A DNA stretch of 64,000 nucleotides from Desulfolutivibrio sulfoxidireducens. GTDB lineage: Bacteria > Desulfobacterota > Desulfovibrionia > Desulfovibrionales > Desulfovibrionaceae. The stretch is from positions 2,330,001 through 2,394,000 of the forward strand of contig NZ_CP045508.1 of the NCBI RefSeq assembly GCF_013376475.1, read 5' to 3'. Every line of letters starts with the position of its first letter. The stretch's first letter is position 1. The position numbers and the translations under genes were made by a program. Shown in pieces: positions 56,253 through 63,939 of the stretch. The notes beneath the pieces are model-generated. The model saw nothing but the letters and a program-made list of their open reading frames with translations. It ran no database searches and was not told the origin of the DNA.

Positions 56253-57947
56253 ATGTCGGCAACCGTCACCGCGCCCCTTCCCCGGCTTCCGGACCTCCCC
56301 CCGGACATCCTGCACCGGCTGGCCCGGGCCATGCCCATCTGGGCCATCACCTCGGAGCATCCGGGCGTGCGGCTGTCCATGGTCCGGGCCCTGCTGTCCC
56401 GCACCCCCCCGGACCCGGCCCTGGCCCATGTCGCGGCCGGCACGCTCCTGTGGGCCTGGCAGGAGGACCCCCTGCACCCCGAGGTCACGGCCGCCCTGCT
56501 CCATCTGGACGCGGCCATGCCCTTTCTGCCCCGGCCGGTCCGGGAACTGGCCATGGCCCTTGCGCCCCGACTCGTCGCCCCGCCCGATCCGGACCTGTGG
56601 CAGGCCGTGGCCGCCTCCGGGGATGCCGGCCTGATCCGGACCTACCTGGACAAGGCCACCACCGACCCCCGCCATGGCCTGTTCCGGCTGTGGAAGGCCT
56701 TCGGGGGGCTTGTGGACACCTGCGACCCTGGCCGGGTGGTGCGTGTCCTGGCGGGTTCGCCGGTACGGGATTTTCCGCCGCTCCTGGAGCGGCTGTGCGC
56801 CGAGGCGGCGTTTTTCACCGAACCGCCCGATAAGGCCCTGCGCCGTCTGGAGCGGCTTCGCCGCGACCTGTGGGGCCATTTCGCGGACGCGCTGGCCGCC
56901 GCGCTCCTGGCCCGCGAGGACGACGCCGCCCGCGCCGCGCGGCTTCTGGCCCCGGTGCGCCAGGCCATGCCCTGGCACGTCAACCTGACCCTGGTCCTTC
57001 ACGACCTGGCCCTGGGTCCCCGGCCGACCACGCCCGCCGCGACGGAACCCATCGGCCCCACCGACGCGGCTGTCCTGCTCTACACCTGGAACAAGGCCGC
57101 CCTGATCGCCGAAACCCTGGAAACGCTGGCGACAACCCGCCTTGGGTCCTCACCGGTGATCGTCCTGGACAACGGCTCCACGGACGACACGCCCGAGGTC
57201 CTGCGTCAGGCCGCCTCCCGGTTTCCGCCGGGCGCCTTTCGCATCGTCACCCTTCCGGTCAATGTGGGCGCTCCCGGGGCCCGCAACTGGCTCTTGTCCC
57301 TGCCCGAGGTCGCCTCCCGGTCCTACGCGGCCTTTGTGGACGACGACGCAAGGCCCCCGGAAAACTGGCTGCCCATGCTTTTGGATGCGGCCCGGGACAA
57401 CCCCGACGCCGGGGCCGTGGGCTGCGCCGTGGCCGACATCCCGGCCCCGCACCGCCTGCAATCGGCGGACTATCATCTCCTGCCGCCGCAGACCGGGCAA
57501 AGCCTGCTGGAGGAGGTGCCGGAACGGATCTTCGTCATGGACACCTGTTCGGGGCGGCTGGATTTCGGCCTGCACCGCTACCGCCGGCCGGCCCTGTCCG
57601 TGTCGGGCTGCTGCCATCTGGTGTCCCTGGCGGCGGTGCGCGCGGCCGGTCCCTTCGACATCCGGTTCACGCCGACCCAGTTCGACGACCTGGAGCGGGA
57701 CATGCGGTCGTGGCTGGCCGGCTACCCGGCGGTCTACGAGGGGCGGCTTGTCGTGCGTCACGTGCAGACGTCGAGTCTGGCCCGGGCCAAAACCAAGGCC
57801 CAGATGGCGCACGTGGCCGGGAACAAGCTCAAGCTGGAGGGTGCGCTGGCCCACGCGGATATCGGGAAGCTCGTCGCGGAGAACCACGCGGTGTTGTGGC
57901 GGGACCTGAGTCAGAAGGCCGAGGCCCTTGAGACCCTTCGGGCGTGA
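56253..57947 (+). CDS. Glycosyltransferase family 2 with long N-terminal helical region
   Basis: 564 residues. The C-terminal half is a GT-A domain: AAVLLYTWNKAALIAETLET, VIVLDNGSTDDTPEVL, RNWLLSLPEV and the metal site FVDDDARPPENWLPML, then SVSGCCHLVSLAAVRAAGPF. The first ~270 residues are helical and Ala/Leu/Pro-rich with repeating HEAT/TPR-like spacing, without clear family. Start at 56253 (MSATVTAPL) after AAAGG; ATG 56193 is an alternative. Probably modifies a surface glycan or flagellin; sugar unknown. Confidence 0.8.
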   Translation: MSATVTAPLPRLPDLPPDILHRLARAMPIWAITSEHPGVRLSMVRALLSRTPPDPALAHVAAGTLLWAWQEDPLHPEVTAALLHLDAAMPFLPRPVRELAMALAPRLVAPPDPDLWQAVAASGDAGLIRTYLDKATTDPRHGLFRLWKAFGGLVDTCDPGRVVRVLAGSPVRDFPPLLERLCAEAAFFTEPPDKALRRLERLRRDLWGHFADALAAALLAREDDAARAARLLAPVRQAMPWHVNLTLVLHDLALGPRPTTPAATEPIGPTDAAVLLYTWNKAALIAETLETLATTRLGSSPVIVLDNGSTDDTPEVLRQAASRFPPGAFRIVTLPVNVGAPGARNWLLSLPEVASRSYAAFVDDDARPPENWLPMLLDAARDNPDAGAVGCAVADIPAPHRLQSADYHLLPPQTGQSLLEEVPERIFVMDTCSGRLDFGLHRYRRPALSVSGCCHLVSLAAVRAAGPFDIRFTPTQFDDLERDMRSWLAGYPAVYEGRLVVRHVQTSSLARAKTKAQMAHVAGNKLKLEGALAHADIGKLVAENHAVLWRDLSQKAEALETLRA

Positions 57948-58070
57948 CGACGGCGCGGTGATGATGAGCCGGGAGTGCCCGGCATCGGTCGAGAAGATGA
58001 ACGCGGTCTGGCCGCTAGCAAGCCGGGGGTGACGGTGTCAGGTGGATACTATCACTGTACACTCTATACA

Positions 58071-60428
58071 CTAAAATGAAGAGTTGGAGTCCCTCCTTCT
58101 TAGATAGTTCTCATGAATAGAAGGTTGCTGAACAATATATTCATTATAAATCGTGGTCAAAAAAGGCTTATTTGAGAAATCATTTGTTGTTAATTCAGGA
58201 TAATTTTTAAATTCCTCATCTTCCATATTTTTTAAATAACGACAAAATTCTTCGGCCCGTGCAAGCCTTTTGGGAATATCTGTTTCGTTGATCATCAACA
58301 GTATCTTGTCGAAAGTAGCACAGTCTGCTATTGGAGTATCAGAAAGAACAGTATCAATATATACAAATTGCTTGCAAAGCTCTTTTAAATAGAAAACCCC
58401 TGCATGGGTTATTTTCGCATAACTAGCATTTTTTATATCTATTTTTGAAAGGTTATCTAGCTCAACAAGGCTATATTTAGCTAATCGTTCTAATGAATCT
58501 CTTAACACTTCTCTTGCAAGACCAATTTCATTTCCAACATTTAATATACAATCTATTTCAACATAACCTGTCCCGATTTTGCTTTGAGTATTATATTTAT
58601 CATATAAAAAATGTAGTATTCGAAACAAATTAGAATGTGAGTCAGAGATAGACGTGTCAAAATCAAAGAGATTAATAATATTACTTTTGTCTTGATCGTA
58701 ATACCGCCTCTCACCTAATAGCATAGACTTGATAAATTGATGAAATGCAATTTGATATGAGCCAGTAGATCGGTATTTGCATAGTATTTCGTTAACATTA
58801 GTATTCCCAGATACGATGAAATTATTGAACATACGTAATGCTTCACGCATATTCCCAACAGATATATTATCTATAAATTTAACAATTTTTTCAGCTTGAG
58901 GATTTTTTGAAAGAAGAGATGTTTTGATGACAGTTAAATATGCAACAAGCTGACTCTTTTTTTCTACAGGCATTGGATAAAATAACTTGTCGAAATCATT
59001 TGATTTTACTAATTTGATTGCGTAGTCTATTCTTTTGATGATTAGAATTATAAAGTCTGGTGCTGATATATGAAATTTCGGGATGTGATAAGCGTCAAAA
59101 ACGCCAAGCCTTGTGGACATCAAAAAGGTGTTCTCACGCACTGAAATCAAAGTTATAGTTTTGAGCGTATCACAAATGTTTGATGCATATAAAAATATAG
59201 ACTCTTGCAATTCTATGTCATGTTGATCAATATTATCTATGACGATCGAAATGTTATAACCGATACTATGAAGCGCCTTAAATAACTTTCCGTAGTAATA
59301 TTTAAAATCATTTTTATCGTGATCCGATAATTCAGTGCGTATCTTTTCGTAAAGGACCTCATGGTAAACTGCTTTCCACTTTTCATCAATTTGCCTAAAT
59401 ATAAACTCTTCAATGGCAAGTGGCGTTGGCTCTATATTCCTAAAATCTATGTAGAACCACAAAAATTGTTCAACATCTGAAAGAATAAATTTATAATAAC
59501 GATGGATAAATGTCGATTTCCCAACACCAATACCGCCCAAAAGAACAATCAATTGCCCTTTGTTGAGCCGGTCTCTACGCATAAGTCCTATTAATTCACT
59601 TGATGCACCGGTTTTATCAATCTCTTTTACATTGTATTGTTTTGAAAAATGGGGGAGATAGTCACAAAAAAAAGAATCTAATTCATCTTTTGTAGTGTTT
59701 GTTTTCTCGTATACGTAACATTCTTTTAATATATTTGATCTTCTATCATCAAGTAGTTCATGAAATGCAATCTCCGCGATTGGCTGTATGTACGTGTATA
59801 GCTCATTTCGCGACCATGTATAGTCCGGATTATGAATAGTATCTATAATTTTTCCAAATTTTAACAAAGATCGATGTTTCTCCATGTGTGAAACTAACGA
59901 TCCTTCCGCTACAGAATCACTTGCAAAAATTCTATAAAACAATAAAAAATTATCTTTGATATCTTCAAGCGATCTAAAGACCAAACATTTCCCTTCTCTC
60001 CATGATTTCCCAAGTATTATTGCAGTAAACAATATAAACTGATAACCATTTGTTATGATGGCGTATTTACAACCGATATCGTCACAATAACGTTTTGCTT
60101 GTTCCATTGCTTCGATAAGATTCGGTATACTCTTAATGCTTCCGTCTATTTTATAGTATCTATTCTTCCTAATTAATGGAATGGCAAAGTGGTCACCAGT
60201 TTTTTTTGCTTCGATTACGAATTTTGTGACGCTACCTTGCGAAATTTTATAATCGATGTAACCATCAGTCACATGATTTTCGCGTGAAATGTTAGATTCT
60301 TTCCAATTCAGACACTGTTTTAAAATCCGATCAATAATTTTGGCGCGAGTGTCGGCCTCATTAAATTCTATCATCTTGAATTCAAACATTATTTTAAGAA
60401 AATTCTCATAGCATGTATCGTGATCCAC
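58071..60428 (-). CDS. HsdR-N-like nuclease fused to P-loop ATPase (candidate defence protein)
   Basis: 785 residues, AT-rich with AT-ending codons unlike all neighbours. Residues 1-165 resemble the type I restriction HsdR N-terminal nuclease: Glu24, DGYIDYKI (Asp59), VIEAKK (Glu73, Lys75) and EQAKRYCDDIGCKYAIITNG give the PD-(D/E)xK set. Residues ~285-560 form a P-loop ATPase: Walker A GGIGVGKST (298-306), Walker B ISIVIDNID (393-401), SVRENTF (429-435) and FDAYHIPKFHISAPD. The rest is helical with a winged-helix-like tail (~640-700). GTG start with AAAGGA and a near-perfect promoter upstream. No methylase or partner gene. An abortive or DNA-degrading anti-phage enzyme is an inference from architecture and location. 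Confidence 0.8.
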   Translation of the reverse strand: MDHDTCYENFLKIMFEFKMIEFNEADTRAKIIDRILKQCLNWKESNISRENHVTDGYIDYKISQGSVTKFVIEAKKTGDHFAIPLIRKNRYYKIDGSIKSIPNLIEAMEQAKRYCDDIGCKYAIITNGYQFILFTAIILGKSWREGKCLVFRSLEDIKDNFLLFYRIFASDSVAEGSLVSHMEKHRSLLKFGKIIDTIHNPDYTWSRNELYTYIQPIAEIAFHELLDDRRSNILKECYVYEKTNTTKDELDSFFCDYLPHFSKQYNVKEIDKTGASSELIGLMRRDRLNKGQLIVLLGGIGVGKSTFIHRYYKFILSDVEQFLWFYIDFRNIEPTPLAIEEFIFRQIDEKWKAVYHEVLYEKIRTELSDHDKNDFKYYYGKLFKALHSIGYNISIVIDNIDQHDIELQESIFLYASNICDTLKTITLISVRENTFLMSTRLGVFDAYHIPKFHISAPDFIILIIKRIDYAIKLVKSNDFDKLFYPMPVEKKSQLVAYLTVIKTSLLSKNPQAEKIVKFIDNISVGNMREALRMFNNFIVSGNTNVNEILCKYRSTGSYQIAFHQFIKSMLLGERRYYDQDKSNIINLFDFDTSISDSHSNLFRILHFLYDKYNTQSKIGTGYVEIDCILNVGNEIGLAREVLRDSLERLAKYSLVELDNLSKIDIKNASYAKITHAGVFYLKELCKQFVYIDTVLSDTPIADCATFDKILLMINETDIPKRLARAEEFCRYLKNMEDEEFKNYPELTTNDFSNKPFLTTIYNEYIVQQPSIHENYLRRRDSNSSF

Positions 60429-60457
60429 AGTATTTGTCCTTTGGTAAAATTTTTAAT

Positions 60458-60486
60458 ATAATACTTATAAAAAAATATTTTGTCAA
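60458..60486 (-). promoter_or_regulatory. Promoter of the nuclease-ATPase gene
   Basis: Minus strand TTGACA (60486-60481), 17-nt spacer, TATTAT (60463-60458). Predicted start near 60451 leaves a leader of about 22 nt before GTG 60428. Both hexamers are essentially consensus, in sharp contrast with most promoters in this GC-rich window. Confidence 0.8.
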
Positions 60487-60544
60487 TTTGCATAATTGAT
60501 TTGACCCAAAAAATAGCACACCAATCTGTGCTGTCACCTTATGA

Positions 60545-60590
60545 TTTCTCTGGCGCGCCCGGAAGGATTCGTTCCCCCGGCCGGCGGACC
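60545..60590 (-). repeat. tRNA-Arg 3'-end-like remnant 1 (possible att site)
   Basis: On the minus strand CGAATCCTTCCGGGCGCGCC followed by A resembles the T-arm and acceptor end of a tRNA-Arg gene. The 5' half of the tRNA is missing. The core GGCGCGCCA reappears at 61880-61952 in the same orientation. The mobile gene fragments lie between the two. Confidence 0.5.
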
Positions 60591-60643
60591 TGAAACACTC
60601 ACCCAAAAAAACCAAACTGCAAGCCGGCGACAAATCTGTCAAC

Positions 60644-60814
60644 ATGCCTTATATGAAAAACACAAGGCCGGTATCTTGGATCAAGGCCGCTCGCAAGGAT
60701 TTCGAGGAATTCCCTTTGGCTGTCCAGTCAGATATTCTGAGCGCTTTGACTATGGTGGCTGAGGTGGCCCCGGGAGTGGCGAAACCGCTCAAAGGCATTG
60801 ACGGTGGAGTCTGA
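60644..60814 (+). pseudogene. Truncated HigB/Gp49-like toxin
   Basis: 56 codons encode MPYMKNTRPVSWIKAARKDF, then EEFPLAVQSDILSALTMVAE and end KPLKGIDGGV before a stop. This is the first half of the phage-related HigB (RelE superfamily) toxin, normally about 110 residues. It is cut where the F-E-I-x-x-x-Y-R strand should follow. The following bases change frame into a recombinase fragment, so it is a deletion remnant. Confidence 0.75.
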
Positions 60815-61073
60815 TCGGATCACGACCCGGGCCAGACTGCCGAAAGAGTTTCGGCCATTACACGTCTTGCGCCATGTCTCTGCGTCTATGCTGCCCTCAA
60901 GTTGCCAAGTGGACCTGTACACCTTGCAAAAGCTTCTGACGCACAAAAGCCCGCAGATGACCCAACGATATGCCCACCTGCGGGACGATGCCCTGCGGCG
61001 GACCTCGGACGTTGCCGGGGACGTGTTGCCCGGATCGGCGAAAAACGGCCCAGGGGCAAGGTGGCGAACCTGA
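60798..61073 (+). pseudogene. Tyrosine recombinase C-terminal fragment
   Basis: Open frame whose homologous part starts around RLPKEFRPLHVLRHVSAS and runs to LQKLLTHKSPQMTQRYAHLR. It retains catalytic His-x-x-Arg (HVLRH), His (LLTH) and the tyrosine nucleophile (QRYAHL), followed by the usual DDALRRTSDVAGDVL. The N-terminal DNA-binding part and the first catalytic Arg are missing, and no credible start exists. Remnant of a phage or island integrase. Confidence 0.85.
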
Positions 61074-61143
61074 AGCCCTCATAAGGGCATTCCCCGGATG
61101 GGCGCTTTAGGATAGTATGGAGGAAACCAGGAGGGGAGTGCAA

Positions 61144-61350
61144 ATGAGCATCCAGTACCAGACAGACGAACAAGGCAACCGGGTGGCCGTGGTCATCCCG
61201 CTGGCCGAGTGGGAGGCCCTTCAGGAGCGTGTCAGGGAGCCGAACACGGAAACCATCGCCGCCATGGAAGATGCCCGGCAAGGGAAGGCAACGAAGACGA
61301 CGCTTGAAGACCTTGCCCGTGAATGGGAATCGGCCACGTGCGGGAAATAA
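61144..61350 (+). CDS. RelB/Phd-type antitoxin
   Basis: 68-residue acidic protein MSIQYQTDEQGNRVAVVIPL with AEWEALQERVRE, a strand-helix DNA-binding start followed by a flexible C-terminus (TLEDLAREWESATCGK) that would wrap the toxin. AGGAGGGGAG before ATG 61144. Its end overlaps the toxin start. Intact and probably expressed as an antitoxin-toxin operon within the island. Confidence 0.8.
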   Translation: MSIQYQTDEQGNRVAVVIPLAEWEALQERVREPNTETIAAMEDARQGKATKTTLEDLAREWESATCGK

Positions 61351-61610
61351 ACGAAACCGCGAGTTTCAAGCGTGATATGAAACGGATGGCCCGGAGCGGG
61401 CGGTACGCCGTGAACGAACTGCTTACCGTGGTTCATGCCCTGGCCGAGGACATCCCGCTTGAACCCAAGTACCGTGACCACGTCCTGACCGGAAACTGGC
61501 GGGATCATCGGGAATGCCACATCCGCCCGGATTGGCTTTTGGTTTACCGCCTGGAGCCAAGTACGCTGATCCTCGTTCGGACCGGATCACATAGCGAGCT
61601 TTTCAGGTAG
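61338..61610 (+). CDS. YafQ/RelE-family mRNA interferase toxin
   Basis: 90 residues from GTG 61338 (MREINETASFKRDMKRMARS), the family's usual N-terminus; an ATG at 61323 would add five residues. Conserved features: LPLEPKYRDHVLTGNWRDHRECHIRPDWLLVYR pattern split as PKYRDHVLTGNW and ECHIRPDWLLVYRL, and LILVRTGSHSELF at the end with the conserved His. Ribosome-dependent mRNA cleavage is expected. Overlaps the antitoxin by 13 bases. Confidence 0.88.
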   Translation: MREINETASFKRDMKRMARSGRYAVNELLTVVHALAEDIPLEPKYRDHVLTGNWRDHRECHIRPDWLLVYRLEPSTLILVRTGSHSELFR

Positions 61611-61879
61611 AGAATCGACATTTCCAGGGCCTAGCCGGAGTCTCATAAGCCCGAGCTGGTCTTCCTGCGGAGTTTCGCCCCGTAGGGAAAGGAAGGTCCA
61701 GGCCCAGGCGGGAACAGTGCGACGAGAGCGCCAACGCTCGACGGCGAAAACACGCACGCTTGCTATTTGCCAACCGCACATGGGGAGAAGTATTTTCGTT
61801 GGGACTGTTCGCGGGCGTTGGGAATGGCGTTGGGAATGAAAAAGGGCTTACAGAACGTTCAACTGTAGCCATTGTTTTT

Positions 61880-61952
61880 CCCTGGCGCGCCCCCGGATTC
61901 GCCCCCCCGACCGTCGGATTCGAAGTCCGACGCTCTCTCCGGCTGAACTAGA
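61880..61952 (-). pseudogene. Degenerate tRNA-Arg(TCG)-like sequence 2 (possible att site)
   Basis: Minus strand CTAGTTCAGCCGGAGAGAGC looks like a D-arm, followed by a perfect anticodon arm GTCGGA-CTTCGAA-TCCGAC (anticodon TCG at 61924-61922), then a damaged T-arm (GGGGGGGCGAATCCGGGGG) and acceptor end GCGCGCCA. The 5' acceptor strand does not pair. It is not a functional tRNA; more likely an att remnant of tRNA-targeted integration. Confidence 0.6.
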
Positions 61953-62019
61953 AATTCCGAACATTGCCCGGCCGCGCCCGGACGTCAAGAGGCCTGCCGC
62001 AACCGGGCCTTGCGCGACA

Positions 62020-62086
62020 GCCGCTCCGGTCGTGGGCCGCTCCGGTCGTGGGCCGCTCCGGTCGTGAGCCGCTCCGGTCGTGGGCC
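62020..62086. repeat. 16-bp tandem repeat, 4 copies
   Basis: GCCGCTCCGGTCGTGG repeated at 62020, 62036, 62052 (last base A) and 62068, followed by GCC. No coding function apparent; copy number is likely variable between strains. Confidence 0.9.
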
Positions 62087-62259
62087 TTGACATCGAGGCC
62101 GGATTGGTTATTTTTACATCTTCTTGAAGGGGAGTAGCTCTTTCGGGCAAGGTCAACAGCACTGCGTCTACCCGGCGCTTGGCCTTGCCGCCGACGCCAG
62201 TCGGCGAGCGAGACCTTCCGCATGAGCAATCATGCTGGAAGTCTCGTTTTTTTCGGGGA

Positions 62260-62284
62260 CCTCCAGCAAAAACCACACTGGAGG
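62260..62284 (+). promoter_or_regulatory. Hairpin sequestering a ribosome binding site
   Basis: CCTCCAG (62260-62266) pairs perfectly with CTGGAGG (62278-62284), which contains the Shine-Dalgarno sequence of the TTG start at 62290. Loop of 11 A/C-rich bases. This could lower or regulate translation of the Tim44-like gene. Confidence 0.5.
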
Positions 62285-62289
62285 CTATC

Positions 62290-63327
62290 TTGCATCACCA
62301 TCCGCCTTTCACCGCCCACCCCCTGGCCGCCGGTCGGCAGCCCGCCGCCGCCCGCCCGTTGCCCGGACATGGCGGCGCGGCCATCCTGCGCCGCATCGGC
62401 GCCCCGCTTCTGGCGCTGGCCATGCTGCTTGTGGCCGTGGATCTGGCCGAGGCCAAGCGCGTCGGCGGCGGCAAGTCCTTCGGCAGCCGGGACACCTATT
62501 CCAAGCCCTACAACAAGCCGACCTCGCCGGACCGCAACACCTCGACCGTCAATCAGCAGGCCACCCCGAACCAGCCGGGCGGCCCGGCGGCCGCCGGAAC
62601 CCCAGGCGCTCCCGCCGCCAGACCCGGCATGTTCGGCGGACTCGGCGGCATGTTCGGCGGCCTGCTCATGGGCGGGCTCATCGGCTCGATGCTGTTCGGC
62701 GGCGGCGCGGGCGCGGGGGGATTTGGAATCCTGGAGATTCTGCTCCTGGGCGGCGGCGCGTATCTGCTCTTCAAGCTCGTTATGGGGCGGAAAAAGGCCC
62801 CCACGCGGCAGACCGCATCCGGCGGCGAGCGCTTCGCCTACGCCACTGGCGGCAATCCGGACGCCGACCGGGCGCCGGACGGCTGGGGCGCGCTGCGCGC
62901 GACGCCCCCGGGCCAGGATCGGGGCGACACGGCCTCAAGCCCGGTCATGCCCGCGGGCCTTGACGAGGCCGAGTTCCTGGCCGGGGTCAAGGCCCTCTAC
63001 GCCCGGCTTCAGGCCTCCTGGGACAAGCGCGACCTGGACGACATCCGGCAGTTCACCAGCCCCGAGGTGTTTTCCGAGATCACCCGGCAGGCCGAGGAAG
63101 ACCCGACCCCGGGCCAGACCGACATCCTCATGGTCGAGGCCCGGGTGCTCGAGGCCGGTTCGCACGGCGGCCAGACCGTGATCACGGTCTTTTTCGACGT
63201 CCTTCTGCGCGAGGACCGGACGGCTGACGCCCCCAACCAGGTCCGCGAGGTCTGGCGCATCAGCCGCGACGAACAGGCCCCCAAGCCGTCCTGGACCCTG
63301 GAGGGCATCCAGCAGTTGGCCATGTGA
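62290..63327 (+). CDS. Tim44-like domain membrane protein
   Basis: 345 residues from TTG 62290 (MHHHPPFTAHPLAAG), chosen because GGAGG lies five bases upstream; the frame is open further up without support. A signal-like hydrophobic segment ends DLAEAKRVGGGKSFGSRDTY, a hallmark of this bacterial family. A Pro/Gly-rich stretch and a Gly-rich membrane region (GGLGGMFGGLLMGGLIGSML ... ILEILLLGGGAYLLFKLVMG) follow. The C-terminal Tim44/Tim45-like domain (~215-345, EAEFLAGVKALYARLQASWD) has the NTF2-like fold. Role in bacteria unknown, probably at the inner membrane. Confidence 0.85.
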   Translation: MHHHPPFTAHPLAAGRQPAAARPLPGHGGAAILRRIGAPLLALAMLLVAVDLAEAKRVGGGKSFGSRDTYSKPYNKPTSPDRNTSTVNQQATPNQPGGPAAAGTPGAPAARPGMFGGLGGMFGGLLMGGLIGSMLFGGGAGAGGFGILEILLLGGGAYLLFKLVMGRKKAPTRQTASGGERFAYATGGNPDADRAPDGWGALRATPPGQDRGDTASSPVMPAGLDEAEFLAGVKALYARLQASWDKRDLDDIRQFTSPEVFSEITRQAEEDPTPGQTDILMVEARVLEAGSHGGQTVITVFFDVLLREDRTADAPNQVREVWRISRDEQAPKPSWTLEGIQQLAM

Positions 63328-63522
63328 GGCACACCACCTGAACGGGCTGGGCCGTCCCTGACCACGCCCCGGCCCGGGGACTCGGATGGGTCGCCAAAGG
63401 GATGAGGCGGATTGGCTGGCGCGGGCTGGCCCTGCTGGCGCGGCCTTGACTGGCGCGGCCGGCCGGCCAGGGATTCCATCTGGACATGCGCCGGCCGGGT
63501 GACGCCCATGCGCCGCGCCTAT

Positions 63523-63939
63523 CTAGGCCTGCGTCCAGGATTCATGCGAATGGATGATCTTCCAGCCGGCGACGCCTTTTTCCCACAGCATGGTGAAGAC
63601 GTGTTTTCCGTCGAAGCCGCCGCCGCCCGGCTGTTCGATGACGGAGTTCTCCTCGCTGGTCAAAAGGGCCAGCGACGACGACAAGGCCTCGATGCGCACC
63701 ACCTTCAGGGTGACGCGCTGGGATTTCCTGGCCGCGAAATACGCCCGTATGGCCTCGACCCATGCGAATTTGGACACGTAACAATCGGTTCCCGCGATGG
63801 CGGACACAAAGGCCGTGTCGCTGTAAAACGAGGCCCACGTTTCGATGTCCATGGCGTTTATGGCCCTAACCAGGGCCAGGAACTGGTCATCGACCTCGGC
63901 CAATATCTGTTCCTTCATCTCCGGATGCAGACTGTCCAT
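63523..63939 (-). CDS. NTF2/SnoaL-like fold protein (DUF4440 type)
   Basis: 138-residue cytosolic protein. Starts MDSLHPEMKEQILAEVDDQF, then ALVRAINAMDIETWASFYSD, VTLKVVRIEALSSSLALLTS, and closes with KHVFTMLWEKGVAGWKIIHSHESW, the alpha-plus-beta cone pattern of NTF2-like proteins. AGGAGGGAATC before ATG 63939. Such proteins range from enzymes to ligand binders; no catalytic set can be assigned. Convergent with the Tim44-like gene. Confidence 0.8.
   Translation of the reverse strand: MDSLHPEMKEQILAEVDDQFLALVRAINAMDIETWASFYSDTAFVSAIAGTDCYVSKFAWVEAIRAYFAARKSQRVTLKVVRIEALSSSLALLTSEENSVIEQPGGGGFDGKHVFTMLWEKGVAGWKIIHSHESWTQA

Larger units (their letters stand above)
61611..62289. other. Gene-free right end of the island
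   Basis: About 680 bases from the toxin stop to the Tim44-like start. It contains the tRNA-Arg-like remnant, the 16-bp tandem repeat and a hairpin covering the ribosome binding site of the next gene. Around 61810-61865 a short frame ending GVGNGVGNEKGLTERSTVAI might be another integrase tail, but I cannot confirm it. Confidence 0.4.

Noticed and set aside
58071-60428. Type I restriction enzyme HsdR subunit
   Set aside because: Only the N-terminal nuclease resembles HsdR; there are no SF2 helicase motifs and no hsdM or hsdS genes nearby.
60406-60645. Open frame of 79 codons upstream of the nuclease-ATPase gene
   Set aside because: It crosses the predicted promoter and the tRNA-like remnant and lacks coding character.
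61880-61952. A functional tRNA-Arg(TCG) on the minus strand
   Set aside because: The anticodon arm is perfect, but the acceptor 5' strand does not pair and the T-arm is broken.
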